From: CAZSMK01 sp964608095
GTDB lineage: Bacteria > Sumerlaeota > Sumerlaeia > MWCT01 > JAGHBZ01
Direction of reading: 5' to 3'
Assembly: GCA_964608095.1 (NCBI GenBank)
Contig: CAZSMK010000044.1
Span: forward strand, 1-64,000
DNA: 64,000 nucleotides
Position 1 is the stretch's first letter; every line of letters starts with the position of its first letter. Under the pieces are notes generated by a model. It had not been told where the DNA came from. It saw only the letters and a program-made list of their open reading frames with translations, and ran no database searches. The position numbers and the translations under genes are program-made. Below are positions 19,009 to 27,403 of this stretch, in pieces.

Positions 19009-19245
19009 TCCCAAAAAATTGACATCTCTCAAGGAGGTGAAGTAGGATAATTCCTGTGTTTTATCGTACAATGGGATTTATGTAACCAGAGAGACTCAAC
19101 ATGTATGTTGCCTCATACATGACTCTTCATACTTATTTACAACCATCCAAATTCACACTTTATCACCCGGAACCTATACACATTCGTCCTCATGCTTTTT
19201 TAAATTTATCCACACATGAAAGCCGACGGAGGTAACTAAAAAAAT

Positions 19246-20778
19246 GTGCGTAAAAAAGAATATATCACTGAATCAGTTCTGGGGATAGTGCTTGCGGTGT
19301 TGATAACAGTCATGATACTGAACGTGAATGTTGGATGTGCCGAATTGAAAGCCTTTGTCACCAATACAGGAAGCAATTCGGTGTCCGAGATCGACCTGGC
19401 GACAGGAGCGGTCAGTAACACCTATCCTGTAGGAACGCAACCAGTGGGCATAGGAGCTGACAAAAATGCCCATGTACTATATGTGGCAAACAGCGGGTCG
19501 CAGTCCGTAACAAAAATCGATCTGCACTCAGGTATAACGAGCACGCTCACCATCCCGGGTTCCGAACCCGAAAGTATCACAGTAAGCCCGGTTGATAACC
19601 TGGTCCTGGTGACATCAATGGAGCGGATTACCTCGGGCACCGGTTCTGCAAGTCTCGTTTACGTAATCGACAGTTCTTCGTTTACGGTTCTGGATTCTAT
19701 TCGCGTAGCCGACGATCCGGAAGACGACATCATCTCGGAAGATGGCCATCAGGCATGGATCGCCTCAGATGAAAAAATCCGGGAATTAGAGCTCAAGCCC
19801 TCGACCTTTCTCCAATTAACCGGCGTCATTTCAGGAACTGCGGGCATAGACGACTTCGAAGAGCTGGCGGTAGTGCCGGACAAATCCGTGCTGTTTGCCA
19901 CAAAGCCGGGACAAACACGCGTCGATGTCATCAGTCTATCAACCGAGACCATTATCGCCACAATCGCCACCGGCGCTGACCCTGAATCCGTAGTGTTACG
20001 ACCCGGCGGTGAGAAGGGCTACATTACCAACCAGCAGGGGAATTCGCTCACCATTTTTTCTCAGACGACCTATGATGTGGTTGACACAATGAATCTCAGT
20101 CTCATAGAAGCCCGTGGCATCGCGTTTATGCCCGATGGGTCGAATGGTTACGTGGTGATGTCGGGAAGCAATTCAGTAATTAAATTCGATCCGGATTCCT
20201 TGACCGAACTGGACACCATATCCGTGGGCACCCAACCTGAGGAAATTATCATCCTCGATGTTACCGCCCTTGAGCCGACTCCTACACCGATTGCGCACTA
20301 TGATTTCACAAGCGACGCGGAAGGATGGTCTTTCACGGGACAGGTGAATCCCTACGATCAACCACAATCGCGTGTGCAGGATGGACATATCGGGTTGAGC
20401 CCGAATGGTTCAACCAATTGCTTTTCCTACTGGTCCAGCCCCCACATTGAAATCGACGGAGCAAAACCTTACAGGGCTCGCTGGATTATGGGCAGCACCG
20501 TTTCGAATCCCGATCAGAGCGTGAATATTCGTCTTCGAGGAAACAATGTGGACAACTGGCTGAGCTGGCTTACTATTGTGAATAGTATAAACAGCGCCGC
20601 TCCCTCTTCAGGCGATTCAAAAATGTACGATTTGATAATGACGCCTGCCGGTGCTTCTGGTTCTAAAAGCCGCGTGCCGGATAACCTGGTGCTCAATTTT
20701 GACATTATGAGTTTCGAGATGAGCGACGATACCTCCTCATGGCTTTTTGCAGAGAGAGTGTGTCGCTCCAGGAAGTGA
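19246..20778 (+). CDS. Secreted YVTN-type beta-propeller protein with C-terminal module, frameshifted end
   Basis: A GTG start (GGAGG 12 nt upstream, an in-frame stop just before) gives 510 residues. The product has a signal anchor or peptide (about 9-30) and YncE/YVTN propeller blades (about 33-340, e.g. AFVTNTGSNSVSEIDLATG and VLYVANSGSQSVTKIDL). A short TPTP linker is followed by one full copy of the shared module (about 348-500). After SSWLFAE the frame is lost: a dinucleotide tract (AG)4(TG)2 at 20751-20762 carries one unit too many, and VSLQEVITTDTG continues in another frame into a second module. The visible stop therefore truncates the intended protein. It is probably a surface protein, with no catalytic residues seen. 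Confidence 0.8.
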   Translation: MRKKEYITESVLGIVLAVLITVMILNVNVGCAELKAFVTNTGSNSVSEIDLATGAVSNTYPVGTQPVGIGADKNAHVLYVANSGSQSVTKIDLHSGITSTLTIPGSEPESITVSPVDNLVLVTSMERITSGTGSASLVYVIDSSSFTVLDSIRVADDPEDDIISEDGHQAWIASDEKIRELELKPSTFLQLTGVISGTAGIDDFEELAVVPDKSVLFATKPGQTRVDVISLSTETIIATIATGADPESVVLRPGGEKGYITNQQGNSLTIFSQTTYDVVDTMNLSLIEARGIAFMPDGSNGYVVMSGSNSVIKFDPDSLTELDTISVGTQPEEIIILDVTALEPTPTPIAHYDFTSDAEGWSFTGQVNPYDQPQSRVQDGHIGLSPNGSTNCFSYWSSPHIEIDGAKPYRARWIMGSTVSNPDQSVNIRLRGNNVDNWLSWLTIVNSINSAAPSSGDSKMYDLIMTPAGASGSKSRVPDNLVLNFDIMSFEMSDDTSSWLFAERVCRSRK

Positions 20779-21132
20779 TAACCACAGACACGGGGAACAT
20801 AATCACCACGTATACGTTTGACTCAGGAGCGGAAGGTTGGACGTTTACAGAAAGTGTCCCCCCGTTCGACCCTCCAATCAGCAGCGCTTCGGAGGGTCAA
20901 CCAGACCGGTAACTGGCGCGCGTGGAACAAAATCGTACCCTCTTTTGGCGACAATTCTCCCACCAATACCACATACAAAGACTACGATCTCATTATCATT
21001 CCGCAGATGTCGACTGGTACGGATAACCTCGTTCTCAACTTTGACATCATGAGTTTCGATGTAAACAAAGACCTCTCGTCATGGTTGCTGCTCGACAACC
21101 TCGAGATAGAAGAGATCCTCATCGGTCCGTGA
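20760..21132 (+). pseudogene. Out-of-frame, internally deleted second C-terminal module of the propeller gene
   Basis: Downstream of the frameshift the sequence encodes TTYTFDSGAEGWTF and FDPPISSAS, the start of a second module. It then jumps (20885-20905) to RRVNQTGNWRAWNKIVPS in yet another frame and finishes normally with LVLNFDIMSFDVNKDLSSWLLLDNLEIEEILIGP at 21132. About 60 residues of the module, including the LGLSP and SYWxSP region, have been deleted. A separate ATG at 20818 opens the tail frame but has no ribosome-binding site. Confidence 0.75.
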
Positions 21133-21291
21133 GCGCGGATTGTAACGAGAAAAAGATTAAAAAAATATATATAGTAGTTATAGGTTATGGGAGGAAAATC
21201 CTAAGTGATATTACTCAGTCTACAAAAAATTAGATAAGTATATATAGGACTATGAAGTCGAAGCGGAAAATGTAAGTTTAATAAATGTCTG

Positions 21292-21726
21292 TTATTTGTC
21301 CTTTTGTCTTCCCAAATCTCTTCCGGGGCGGTCTCGTGATCTCTCCGGCTCTTTGCCCCCGGGTCTTCCCCTATTATGTCTTTTCTTTAAACCCGGTGGA
21401 ATCCTGTCTTCTGATACTCGCCTCCACGTACCTTCATACGATACACTGATCTCCCACCTGTTATTACGAAACCGGAAGTACCTCCCGCCGGAATAATAGA
21501 GATGAGGATGTCCAACCGAAACATACACACCGATTCTTGAATCAAAGACGAGGTCAATACCGTCGGGGTTTTTATGCCTGTACCCGTGCGCTGGAGCATG
21601 GGGAGGGGGACCGAAATCCCTGTGCGGTTCCGGATGGCTTCGCAGCCCGACATGGACACATGCATTAAAAACGAACAAAATTAAACATGAGAACAACACT
21701 GAAAGCACTCTTTTCTTTGTTCGCAT
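21292..21726 (-). CDS. Small basic lipoprotein (144 aa)
   Basis: Translation from the ATG at 21726 (GGAGG 7 nt upstream) gives a lipoprotein signal peptide with lipobox FNAC (Cys at about 23). A mature part with HLYYSGGRYFRFRNNRWEISVS and a strongly basic Arg/Lys/Gly tail (KKRHNRGRPGGKE) follows. The central YYS-GGRYFRFxxxRW stretch resembles a short repeated pattern seen in many small exported proteins of unknown function. No enzyme motif is present. It is probably membrane-anchored on the periplasmic side, and the basic tail may touch peptidoglycan, LPS or nucleic acid. Confidence 0.75.
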   Translation of the reverse strand: MRTKKRVLSVLFSCLILFVFNACVHVGLRSHPEPHRDFGPPPHAPAHGYRHKNPDGIDLVFDSRIGVYVSVGHPHLYYSGGRYFRFRNNRWEISVSYEGTWRRVSEDRIPPGLKKRHNRGRPGGKEPERSRDRPGRDLGRQKDK

Positions 21727-21951
21727 GGTAATTCCTCCATTTTGCAAGGATAATAACAGTTACACAATAAAAGTTTAAATACGTTTCTCAGTCTGTTTAT
21801 CTAATTATATACATAAGGTAATAGTCGAATCAAAAGAATTATAGCATTCCGAATCTTCACTCATAGAGATGGAATTCTCTTTTTTAAAGTGCGAAACCAT
21901 CTCTTTGCGCATAAATTTAACAAAAAAATAGACGAAGAGGGTAAATTTAGC

Positions 21952-21980
21952 TTGACATCTCAATTCCCTTTGAGTTCAAT
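21952..21980 (+). promoter_or_regulatory. Putative promoter of the 22028 gene
   Basis: A perfect TTGACA is followed after 17 nt by TTCAAT, 48 nt before the ATG at 22028. Confidence 0.4.
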
Positions 21981-22027
21981 CTATATCATCTGAATATTCA
22001 AAAAAAAAGTAAAGGAGGAAGAAAGAA

Positions 22028-22729
22028 ATGAAGGTAAGTATATTTTTGTATGCAATTTTGATGCTCCTGATGTGTCTTGTTACGGGGGTTCAAGCGGCAT
22101 TAACGTTACCCATCACCGACAATTTTCCATCAACCGGGACAGAGCAGTCCTGGGAAGACTATGATTCTGCGTATACCCTGGTTGAGGCATTCACTCCTTC
22201 AGCACCCAGCGGCGATGGCTACGTATTCAATGTCAACGACGGCTCGGGCTGGCAGGATGTCTTTCTGTCAGACGACGACGGTACTCTCGGTAATTACAAG
22301 ATTACGGCATATTTGTATCTTCCCAGCTCCGATGGTACAAACTGGGGTCGAGTTGGTATTTTTGGACGAGCACAAGGCACTCACTATACTACATTCCGTA
22401 ATTGTTATTTCTTCTGCGCTGACAGCGATGCCTCCGACTGCCTACGTGTCGGGAGGTATTATACTGATGGCAGCGATTGGGATGTTTACTATCAGGGTGA
22501 CGTGACATTAGACGCATGGCATAAGTTCGAGCTCGAACTCAGCAGCGCAAACATTGTAGCACGGCTCGATGATGTTGAGGTCTACTCAGGGACCGATGCT
22601 ACTGATTTCACCGCAGGGTACGTGGGAATTTTCAATTATATGGCGACGACATCCGCTCCACCTACCCGCTGTGACCGTATCACCATCGAGAGTTCCAACC
22701 TTGGTGTCGATGCATGGGATCTGTATTGA
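22028..22729 (+). CDS. Exported LamG/3-keto-disaccharide-hydrolase-like concanavalin-fold protein
   Basis: The 233-residue product has a signal peptide (about 1-23) and one beta-sandwich with WGRVGIFGRAQGTHYTTF, YYQGDVTLDAWHKFELELSSANIVARLDDVEVYSG and AGYVGIFNY, a pattern common to LamG-like and DUF1080-like domains. It lacks a partner catalytic domain and ends in VDAWDLY. It is likely a secreted glycan-binding protein. It has a strong AAAGGAGG site, its own promoter and a perfect terminator, and is monocistronic. Confidence 0.7.
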   Translation: MKVSIFLYAILMLLMCLVTGVQAALTLPITDNFPSTGTEQSWEDYDSAYTLVEAFTPSAPSGDGYVFNVNDGSGWQDVFLSDDDGTLGNYKITAYLYLPSSDGTNWGRVGIFGRAQGTHYTTFRNCYFFCADSDASDCLRVGRYYTDGSDWDVYYQGDVTLDAWHKFELELSSANIVARLDDVEVYSGTDATDFTAGYVGIFNYMATTSAPPTRCDRITIESSNLGVDAWDLY

Positions 22730-22765
22730 TACTCATTGCTATTGACACCTCGTAATGAGGAAACT

Positions 22766-22800
22766 ACGCCCCACAGATAAGTGTGGGGCGTTTCTTTTTT
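22766..22800 (+). terminator. Intrinsic terminator of the 22028 gene
   Basis: ACGCCCCACA (22766-22775) pairs perfectly with TGTGGGGCGT (22782-22791) over a 6-nt loop, followed by TTCTTTTTT. Confidence 0.92.
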
Positions 22801-22823
22801 CATATTTATAACATCGACAAGAT

Positions 22824-25769
22824 TCAGGGAACTAACGTCATCTGATCAAATGAAGCTGATTCGAGGTACAGCCATGAGTTCTCGTTGTCAGTTGGATCAA
22901 AGTTAAGTATATCACATGATAGTACAACTATGCCCTCGTCAGCTCCCGTCACACACGGAGCAAACAATATGTCGTAGCTCTTAGGCTCGAGAGAGGTAGG
23001 ACTTTGCTTAAAAAAGCTGGGAACCACGCGTTCCCAACCCTGCCACGAGCCTTTCTGGTTGACTCTCAGCCGGAACTGCACGGCGTCGTCCGGCTCGCTC
23101 ACGCTGCTTGCCATCTCAAACCTTGCTCGATACATCCTCTCTGCCTCTATAGGAACATCCGGGCTGTACCAGTAGCCGAAACAATTGATGGAGCCATCCG
23201 GGCTGAGCCCGAGGTGGCTGGTTTCATTAACCGTCATGGGGGAGTCATAGGAGGATACATCTCCCACAAAAATCCATCCATCCGAATCGTCCATAAATTC
23301 ATAATGTTCAAGTTGTGCCCCGGTCTGTAATGAAACTTCATCAACGATAACTTCCTGGAGCATGAGCCATGATGAGCAGTCATCGGTCCATTCAAAACTC
23401 ATGACATCGAAATTCAGCACTACGGCATCACCGTCTTCACCGCTTACAGCGGGATTGAAAAACAAATCATACCACTTTGCCCTGGAAATGCAGCACGATT
23501 GTTGGTTGAAGCTGCTGACAATGCGGTTCCATCCCTGCCATGAACCAGTCTGGTTAACGCGCAGCCGGAACTGGACGGAATCATCCGCGTTACTGCATGT
23601 ACTTCCCATCAACCACCGAGCCCGGTAGAGTTTTTCGTCTTCTATGGAGAGGTACGGGCTGCTCCAATATGAAAAACAGTATGAAGAATAAAAAGGAGAA
23701 AGGCCGAGGTAGCCGCCCTGGCAAGACGAGGTTGCGATATCGTAATCCGCTATGTATCCGTGAAACTGCCACCCTTCGTTTCCGCTTTCAAAGGAGTACG
23801 TATGAATAGGAGTGGGTGTAGGTGTCGGTGAGGGTGTCGGCGTAAAAGAGGGTGTGGGTGAGGGTGTCGGCGTCGGGGTCTCGGTCGGGGTGACAGTGGG
23901 AGTGGGCGTTGGCGTAGGCGTCGGAGTCTGTGCAAAGTCGAAATCGAGTCTTGCTACCTCTCCTGCTGTTATATCGAAGGCAAGTGTTTGGTTGTCATAG
24001 CCCGTAAACGAAGCCGTGGCATGATAGTTAGCTCCCTCATCGAGTTTCAGGAAGGCATACCAGCCACAACCGTCGGTTGTTATGCTACCGCTCACACCGT
24101 TCGACAACGTTATGGTTGCGCCATCAATCGGGGTGCTCCCATAGGTGACTTTGCCGCGTAAAATACCCTGAGTCGGCGTATCGATCCAGTCAGCAGGAGG
24201 GACATCTCTCCGCTGCGTATAACAATCCGCTCGCATCGTGTACCAGAAATCCGTTGCCGGAAACTCGTTGTTTCTGTTGGTCGCCTTGTACTCGTAAAAG
24301 TTGGTACCCACGATATCGGGAATATCCAGTGCATAGAGAGTTTGGGTGACGCTGTCCTGGATATAGTTTAGATACACGCCTGGACCGTTAACGGCATGGC
24401 GTCCAGCGCAAGTGTCTGCAAGTTTATGAGCCCAATCGCGATAATCCTGCGCCTGACCTGAATAGTATTCTCGCTTGTAATTCATGAGCACGTTCATGTC
24501 CAGCAATCCCTCTTGCATGAATCCTACCCAGTCTTGGAACACAGAGGCGTAAGCGCTGCTCTTGGTGAAATCAGCGGGACAGCTGCCCCACTGGATGGTC
24601 GCTGCGGAGACTTTGCAATTCCAATCGATAGCCTTGACAGCGGCATAGACACGCCGCCCAAACTGGCGAATCTGGTCGCGCCGAAAATCGCAGAAATCAG
24701 GATCGCTTGTCGATGGAATTCCTGTTCTTCCATAGAGTGTATTGAACCTCTGAATTGCCACCGGATTGTAGCCCCAGCTGGTTCCCGGGTAACGATAATA
24801 ATCGAAATGAATACCGTCCACATCGTAATTGAGGACGATTTCTTCTACGACGTCGATGAGATAATCCTGGACGGCAGGGACACCGGGATCGATATAAATC
24901 GAACCGTCTGACTGAGAACCCGTGTTCGTCTGTCCTTTCCAATCAGGATGTTCAATAAGTACATGTCCGTCCGGTGGTGTACCGAGAGAGTCCCTCCAGA
25001 CCCTGTAGGGAACAAGCCACGCATGCACCTCGATATACTGCTTATCGTCAGAAGTATCATGTGCCTTGGCGAGAACATCACCGAGTGGATCATCGTAGCC
25101 GGATGCGACGTTATCCGCAAAGGGCTCGGTGGCGCTTTGGTAATACGCATCGCCCACCTTACGCACCTCCGGGAAGATTATGTTCATGTTGTTTTCCCGG
25201 GCGCACCCTATCATTGCATTCGTTTGCGACTCGGAATGAAATGATTGATTCCAGGACTGAATCCACATCCCCTGATAAAGATTATCGTAGGTAGTGCCGC
25301 TTCTGACGAAACGGACTGCGTCGGCAATGACCGCTTTATCAGCGGCGGACGAGTGATTGCTCAATACGACGGAGCCGCCGGTTGCGGGAAAATTATAGGT
25401 GCCTATAACGTGCCATTGAGAGCCATTTACCGTCTGGTCAACTTTGACCGTTGTGGCGCCGCCTGAATGATGTATAGTATATTCCGCATCCGTAGGGCGA
25501 TTTGTTCCTTCAAGGTACCATACCGCCACTTCAAAGGTACCGGCAGAGTTGAATTCGGGCGACCAGGTGGCAAGATGCGTGGCTGAACCGCTCACTGTAA
25601 GGGCATATTGGTATCCCGTGACATGATAGCCGGCGGAACTTCCCTCCTGCCAGGCCCCACTCAGGAGAAAAGAACCGCTCTGGTCATCAATAATAAGTGT
25701 TTCCGAACCGGCTGTTGACAGCGCAAAAACCATAACCATAGATAGTAAAACACTGATGTAGTTTTGCAT
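22824..25769 (-). CDS. Secreted GHL10 (DUF187) glycoside hydrolase-like protein with golvesin domain and two C-terminal modules
   Basis: The ATG at 25769 follows AGGAGG and starts a clean signal peptide, giving 981 residues. Thirty-three more open codons upstream are rejected. Domain order is golvesin-like sandwich (about 25-155), GHL10 barrel (about 165-510, with EVHAWLVPYRVW and DVDGIHFDYYRYPG), carboxypeptidase-regulatory-like domain (about 540-615), a Thr-Pro-rich linker of about 45 residues, then two copies of the shared module (about 660-820 and 820-981). It ends in FDQMTLVP. The N-terminal 620 residues are collinear with the plus-strand gene at 4179, so the modules were gained or lost by one of the paralogues. 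The substrate is unknown. Confidence 0.87.
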   Translation of the reverse strand: MQNYISVLLSMVMVFALSTAGSETLIIDDQSGSFLLSGAWQEGSSAGYHVTGYQYALTVSGSATHLATWSPEFNSAGTFEVAVWYLEGTNRPTDAEYTIHHSGGATTVKVDQTVNGSQWHVIGTYNFPATGGSVVLSNHSSAADKAVIADAVRFVRSGTTYDNLYQGMWIQSWNQSFHSESQTNAMIGCARENNMNIIFPEVRKVGDAYYQSATEPFADNVASGYDDPLGDVLAKAHDTSDDKQYIEVHAWLVPYRVWRDSLGTPPDGHVLIEHPDWKGQTNTGSQSDGSIYIDPGVPAVQDYLIDVVEEIVLNYDVDGIHFDYYRYPGTSWGYNPVAIQRFNTLYGRTGIPSTSDPDFCDFRRDQIRQFGRRVYAAVKAIDWNCKVSAATIQWGSCPADFTKSSAYASVFQDWVGFMQEGLLDMNVLMNYKREYYSGQAQDYRDWAHKLADTCAGRHAVNGPGVYLNYIQDSVTQTLYALDIPDIVGTNFYEYKATNRNNEFPATDFWYTMRADCYTQRRDVPPADWIDTPTQGILRGKVTYGSTPIDGATITLSNGVSGSITTDGCGWYAFLKLDEGANYHATASFTGYDNQTLAFDITAGEVARLDFDFAQTPTPTPTPTPTVTPTETPTPTPSPTPSFTPTPSPTPTPTPIHTYSFESGNEGWQFHGYIADYDIATSSCQGGYLGLSPFYSSYCFSYWSSPYLSIEDEKLYRARWLMGSTCSNADDSVQFRLRVNQTGSWQGWNRIVSSFNQQSCCISRAKWYDLFFNPAVSGEDGDAVVLNFDVMSFEWTDDCSSWLMLQEVIVDEVSLQTGAQLEHYEFMDDSDGWIFVGDVSSYDSPMTVNETSHLGLSPDGSINCFGYWYSPDVPIEAERMYRARFEMASSVSEPDDAVQFRLRVNQKGSWQGWERVVPSFFKQSPTSLEPKSYDILFAPCVTGADEGIVVLSCDILNFDPTDNENSWLYLESASFDQMTLVP

Positions 25770-25899
25770 GTTAGTCCTCCTTGATAAATGTAATCGTCGG
25801 GAATTCAATACTCCCCTACTTCCCTCTTTGTGTTCATGAGGATTTATTGATGAAATCATCCGCAACAATTTGTTGTTGTCCTCAAGGCTTTGAAAATAA

Positions 25900-25929
25900 A
25901 GTATAGAGACACGCCCTTACTTTAATCAA
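25900..25929 (-). promoter_or_regulatory. Putative promoter of the second GHL10 gene
   Basis: On the minus strand TTGATT and TATACT are separated by 18 nt, about 130 nt before the ATG at 25769. Confidence 0.4.
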
Positions 25930-26002
25930 GATAGATATCTTCTTTTTTGCAGGTCTAAAAAAATTCGCAGAAAGTCGAATATATCCAAATAAGGAATCAA
26001 CA

Positions 26003-26031
26003 TTGACATTAAACTGAATTTTACATTTAAT
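26003..26031 (+). promoter_or_regulatory. Strong promoter of the encapsulin operon
   Basis: A perfect TTGACA is followed after 17 nt by TTTAAT. The predicted start is near 26038, and an AGGAGGG site precedes the ATG at 26100. It is divergent from the GHL10 promoter at 25900-25929. Confidence 0.55.
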
Positions 26032-26099
26032 AGAAAGCGAGAGGTTGCCGAAAAGAATGTAAAGAGAGGCACTATAACTTCAAAAAGGAGGGTTGAGCG

Positions 26100-26456
26100 A
26101 TGGCAAATGAATATCATGAGACTGGTTTATCCGAAGAGGCAAAGGATTTTCATCGGGCTGCAAAGAGCCTGATCGAAGAGATCGAAGCAGTAGACTGGTA
26201 CAACCAGCGCGCTGATGTAACACAGGACGAAGAGCTCAAAGCGGTATTGTTGCACAACCGTGACGAGGAGGTTGAGCACGCATCAATGCTACTTGAATGG
26301 CTGAGACGAAAAAATACCATCTTCGACACCCAATTAAAAACCTATTTATTCACCACCGCCCCGATCACGGAGATCGAGGAACATGAAGAAGGGGGCGGCG
26401 AGGAGTCTTCAAACAAATCTTCTCCCGGGAGTCTCGGGATAGGGAATATGAAATAA
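26100..26456 (+). CDS. Encapsulated ferritin-like protein (EncFtn), encapsulin cargo
   Basis: The 118-residue product is the two-helix encapsulated ferritin. Conserved iron ligands seen in EncFtn align here as Glu27, Glu57 and His60, with Trp33/Tyr34 at the usual aromatic positions (EAVDWYNQR and DEEVEHASMLLEWL). A flexible Glu/Gly-rich linker (about 93-105) leads to SPGSLGIGNMK, the classic encapsulin targeting peptide. Family knowledge is that decamers oxidise Fe(II) and pass it into the shell for storage. It is the first gene of a two-gene operon, 14 nt before the shell gene. Confidence 0.95.
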   Translation: MANEYHETGLSEEAKDFHRAAKSLIEEIEAVDWYNQRADVTQDEELKAVLLHNRDEEVEHASMLLEWLRRKNTIFDTQLKTYLFTTAPITEIEEHEEGGGEESSNKSSPGSLGIGNMK

Positions 26457-26470
26457 AAAGGAGGAATGCT

Positions 26471-27274
26471 ATGGATATTTTAAAAAGAACGATTGCCCCT
26501 ATTATTGATAATGCCTGGGATGAAATAGAAGAACAGGCGAAACTGACGCTCAAAGGAAATCTTTCAGCCCGCGGTATTGTCGATTTTAGCGGTCCGCATG
26601 GCATGAAAAAGGACTCTGTTAATCTTGGTAAAGTTGAGAAAGGACAGACAACAAAAGGGGTAACATGGGGAATTCGAAAAGTCCTTCCCCTTGTGGAGAT
26701 GAAGGTTCCTTTTAAACTGAGCCTTACAGAGCTTGACGATGTCTCGCGGGGACTGAAGAATCCGGAACTCGATGCGGTGGAGGGCGCGGCTCGCAACGCA
26801 GCGTTGTTCGAAGAGAATGCGTTATATCACGGGTTTCCCAAAGCAGGAATCGAGGGCATTATCCCCTCCTCACCTCACAAAGCAGTGAGCATTCCCGCAA
26901 ATGTGTCAAAATATCCCGAGGCTATAGAACAGGCGATATTGACCCTTGAACAAGCAGGTATCGGTGGAGATTATACCCTTGTGCTCGGAACCGAGACGTA
27001 TAGCATCCTCATGCAGGGCGATGAAAAAGGATATCCCTTAAACAAGCGCGTCGCGGATATGATTCGAGGCAAAATTTTATGGAGTCCGGCACTAACTGGC
27101 GGTGTCCTGATATCCACACGCGGCGGTGATTACGAAATGGTTGTAGGTCAGGATTTCTCGCTCGGTTATTCTTCACATACCTCCGAATCGGTGGAGCTCT
27201 TCCTTATGGAATCGTTTACGTTCCAGGTGCTGGAACCGAGAGCAGCCGTAGAATTGAAACCCAAAAAGAAATAA
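26471..27274 (+). CDS. Encapsulin shell protein (family 1, HK97 fold)
   Basis: The 267-residue protein is full-length for a family 1 encapsulin (MDILKRTIAPIIDNAWDEIEEQA at the start, ARGIVDFSGPHG near 37-48, LGTETYSILMQ near 175 and a C-terminal FTFQVLEPRAAVELK). Shell subunits self-assemble into icosahedral compartments and recruit cargo through the C-terminal peptide seen in the upstream EncFtn protein. AAAGGAGG precedes the ATG. The context points to an iron-storage and oxidative-stress compartment rather than a peroxidase one. Confidence 0.96.
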   Translation: MDILKRTIAPIIDNAWDEIEEQAKLTLKGNLSARGIVDFSGPHGMKKDSVNLGKVEKGQTTKGVTWGIRKVLPLVEMKVPFKLSLTELDDVSRGLKNPELDAVEGAARNAALFEENALYHGFPKAGIEGIIPSSPHKAVSIPANVSKYPEAIEQAILTLEQAGIGGDYTLVLGTETYSILMQGDEKGYPLNKRVADMIRGKILWSPALTGGVLISTRGGDYEMVVGQDFSLGYSSHTSESVELFLMESFTFQVLEPRAAVELKPKKK

Positions 27275-27311
27275 ATCCTGAATGTTCTAATATTCTATGC
27301 TAAAAGATATC

Positions 27312-27347
27312 CGGGGGAGGTTATGAGACCTCCCCCGCTTTCTTTTT
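27312..27347 (+). terminator. Intrinsic terminator of the encapsulin operon
   Basis: CGGGGGAGGT (27312-27321) pairs perfectly with ACCTCCCCCG (27328-27337), followed by CTTTCTTTTT. It lies 38 nt after the shell stop, in the gap before the convergent GHL10 gene. Confidence 0.92.
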
Positions 27348-27403
27348 ATATCTATTCTCGTTCTGCCAATCTATATATTTTAATTCGCTCTATTATCCGG
27401 GGC

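Noticed and set aside
19031..19040. AAGGAGGTGA, a perfect Shine-Dalgarno match
   Set aside because: No start codon lies 5-12 nt downstream and no ORF follows, so I do not call a gene. It may be a relic.
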